DNA of 64,000 bases from Arsukibacterium sp. (GTDB lineage Bacteria > Pseudomonadota > Gammaproteobacteria > Enterobacterales > Alteromonadaceae), in assembly GCF_018402695.1 (NCBI RefSeq), contig NZ_JAGYIM010000011.1:248001-312000 (forward strand), read 5' to 3'. A model generated the notes under the pieces. It did not search any database. It worked only from the letters and a program-made list of their open reading frames with translations, and was not told the origin of the DNA. This document shows positions 63,357 through 64,000 of this stretch, in pieces; within the stretch, counting starts at the first letter, position 1, and each line of letters begins with the position of its first letter. The position numbers and the translations under genes are program-made.

Positions 63357-64000
63357 TTAGTCGTAGATTGTTGGAATAGGCTCACGTTTGTGCTGGGTCT
63401 TCAGGTAGATATTAATTAAGCGCTCTGTCACGTCAGCGGCTACCGCTTTTCCTTCCAGAAAATCATCAATTTGCTCATAGGTTAAACCCAGTGCCGCTTC
63501 ATCTGCCTTTTGCGGGCTCAGGCATTCCAAATCGGCCGTTGGGGTTTTAGCCACTAACAGCTGTGGGGCGCCAAGGCTGGCGGCAATTGCCCGAACCTGC
63601 CGTTTACTTAGACCAAATAATGGCGCTAAATCACAGGCACCATCACCCCATTTAGTATAAAAACCGGTGATATTTTCTGCCGAATGATCAGTGCCCAGCA
63701 CCAGGGCATTGTTAAGCGCGGCAATATGGTATTGCACCATCATCCGACAGCGGGCTTTAACATTCCCTTTGGCAAAATCGGCTTTGGCGTCACTGATAGC
63801 GCTGTCGCTGGCAAGTGCCGCCAGCGTGCCCTGATGTAAGGCATCAGCAGCCGACTTTATATTAACACTGACGGCTTTACTCGGTTTGATAAAACTTATG
63901 GCAAGTTGCGCTTCATCTTCATCCCGCTGGTTACCGTAAGGCAGTCGCACCGCGATAAACTGATAGCCGCCGCCATGTTCGTGGTTTAATTCATCAATGG
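63357..64000 (-). CDS. nadE: Ammonia-dependent NAD+ synthetase (partial at window edge)
   Basis: Makes NAD+ from nicotinate adenine dinucleotide, ammonia and ATP. About 214 C-terminal residues are visible; the frame runs off the right edge in the form [22 protein letters not shown]. Recognised blocks: [60 protein letters not shown] and the C-terminal [15 protein letters not shown]. The N-terminal SGGxDS ATP loop lies outside the window. Confidence 0.93.
   Translation of the reverse strand, partial: IDELNHEHGGGYQFIAVRLPYGNQRDEDEAQLAISFIKPSKAVSVNIKSAADALHQGTLAALASDSAISDAKADFAKGNVKARCRMMVQYHIAALNNALVLGTDHSAENITGFYTKWGDGACDLAPLFGLSKRQVRAIAASLGAPQLLVAKTPTADLECLSPQKADEAALGLTYEQIDDFLEGKAVAADVTERLINIYLKTQHKREPIPTIYD

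Overview
The window reads as chromosomal DNA of a free-living aerobic gammaproteobacterium of the Alteromonadales/Chromatiaceae kind (Rheinheimera, Arsukibacterium or Alishewanella would fit). This rests on inference: core gene order is E. coli-like (srmB/trmN6; fldB-xerD-dsbC-recJ-prfB-lysS; tadA-mltF-purL; rpsT then murJ-ribF-ileS-lspA-fkpB-ispH), combined with a Pseudomonas-type minor-pilin/PilY1 operon, a GlyGly-CTERM protein and an MbnH/MbnP metalloprotein pair. No rRNA, tRNA, CRISPR, prophage or insertion sequence was seen. Both window edges cut genes: an S66 peptidase on the left and nadE on the right.

Layout. 1-10.1 kb holds housekeeping genes, including prfB with its programmed +1 frameshift. 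10.2-15.8 kb is an envelope/stress island: DUF883 and holin-like small membrane proteins, an AI-2E family exporter, a DUF1328 protein, an orphan sigma-54 activator, a ferritin-like protein and a two-BON-domain periplasmic protein. Four transcription units in it have sigma-54 -24/-12 promoter matches. Two more matches precede small membrane protein genes (one PspB-like) at 23.1-23.9 kb, so the likely regulon has two neighbourhoods. 15.9-20.7 kb is an MbnP/MbnH di-haem pair divergent from a choice-of-anchor-B protein with a GlyGly-CTERM tail. 20.7-24.7 kb has an alkyltransferase-like repair protein, YccF, a PadR/HAAS pair and tadA.

24.8-42.5 kb carries mltF, purL, an OmpW-family porin, a deacetylase plus acetyl-CoA transferase/GNAT operon, a DUF3300 protein with eleven 18-bp repeats, an OlsF-like bifunctional acyltransferase, a hydroxyacid dehydrogenase, SmrA, an M28 peptidase and a lone receiver protein. 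42.6-50.7 kb has a BigR-like ArsR regulator, rpsT, and the murJ-ribF-ileS-lspA-fkpB-ispH run; ileS carries an apparent one-base frameshift near 47,405.

50.8-63.2 kb is pilus territory: an AlgZ/AlgR-like LytS/LytTR two-component pair, then a full minor-pilin operon (fimU-pilV-pilW-pilX-pilY1-pilE), then a second, divergent cluster (pilV-pilW-pilX-mini-PilY1-pilE, with a FimT-like gene on the opposite strand). Its PilY1-like protein keeps a calcium-loop/propeller segment and lacks the N-terminal von Willebrand domain.

The best candidates for undescribed biology are the sigma-54 envelope regulon with its phosphomimetic-looking activator, the second minor-pilin set with the mini-PilY1, and the MbnP/MbnH/anchor-B locus.
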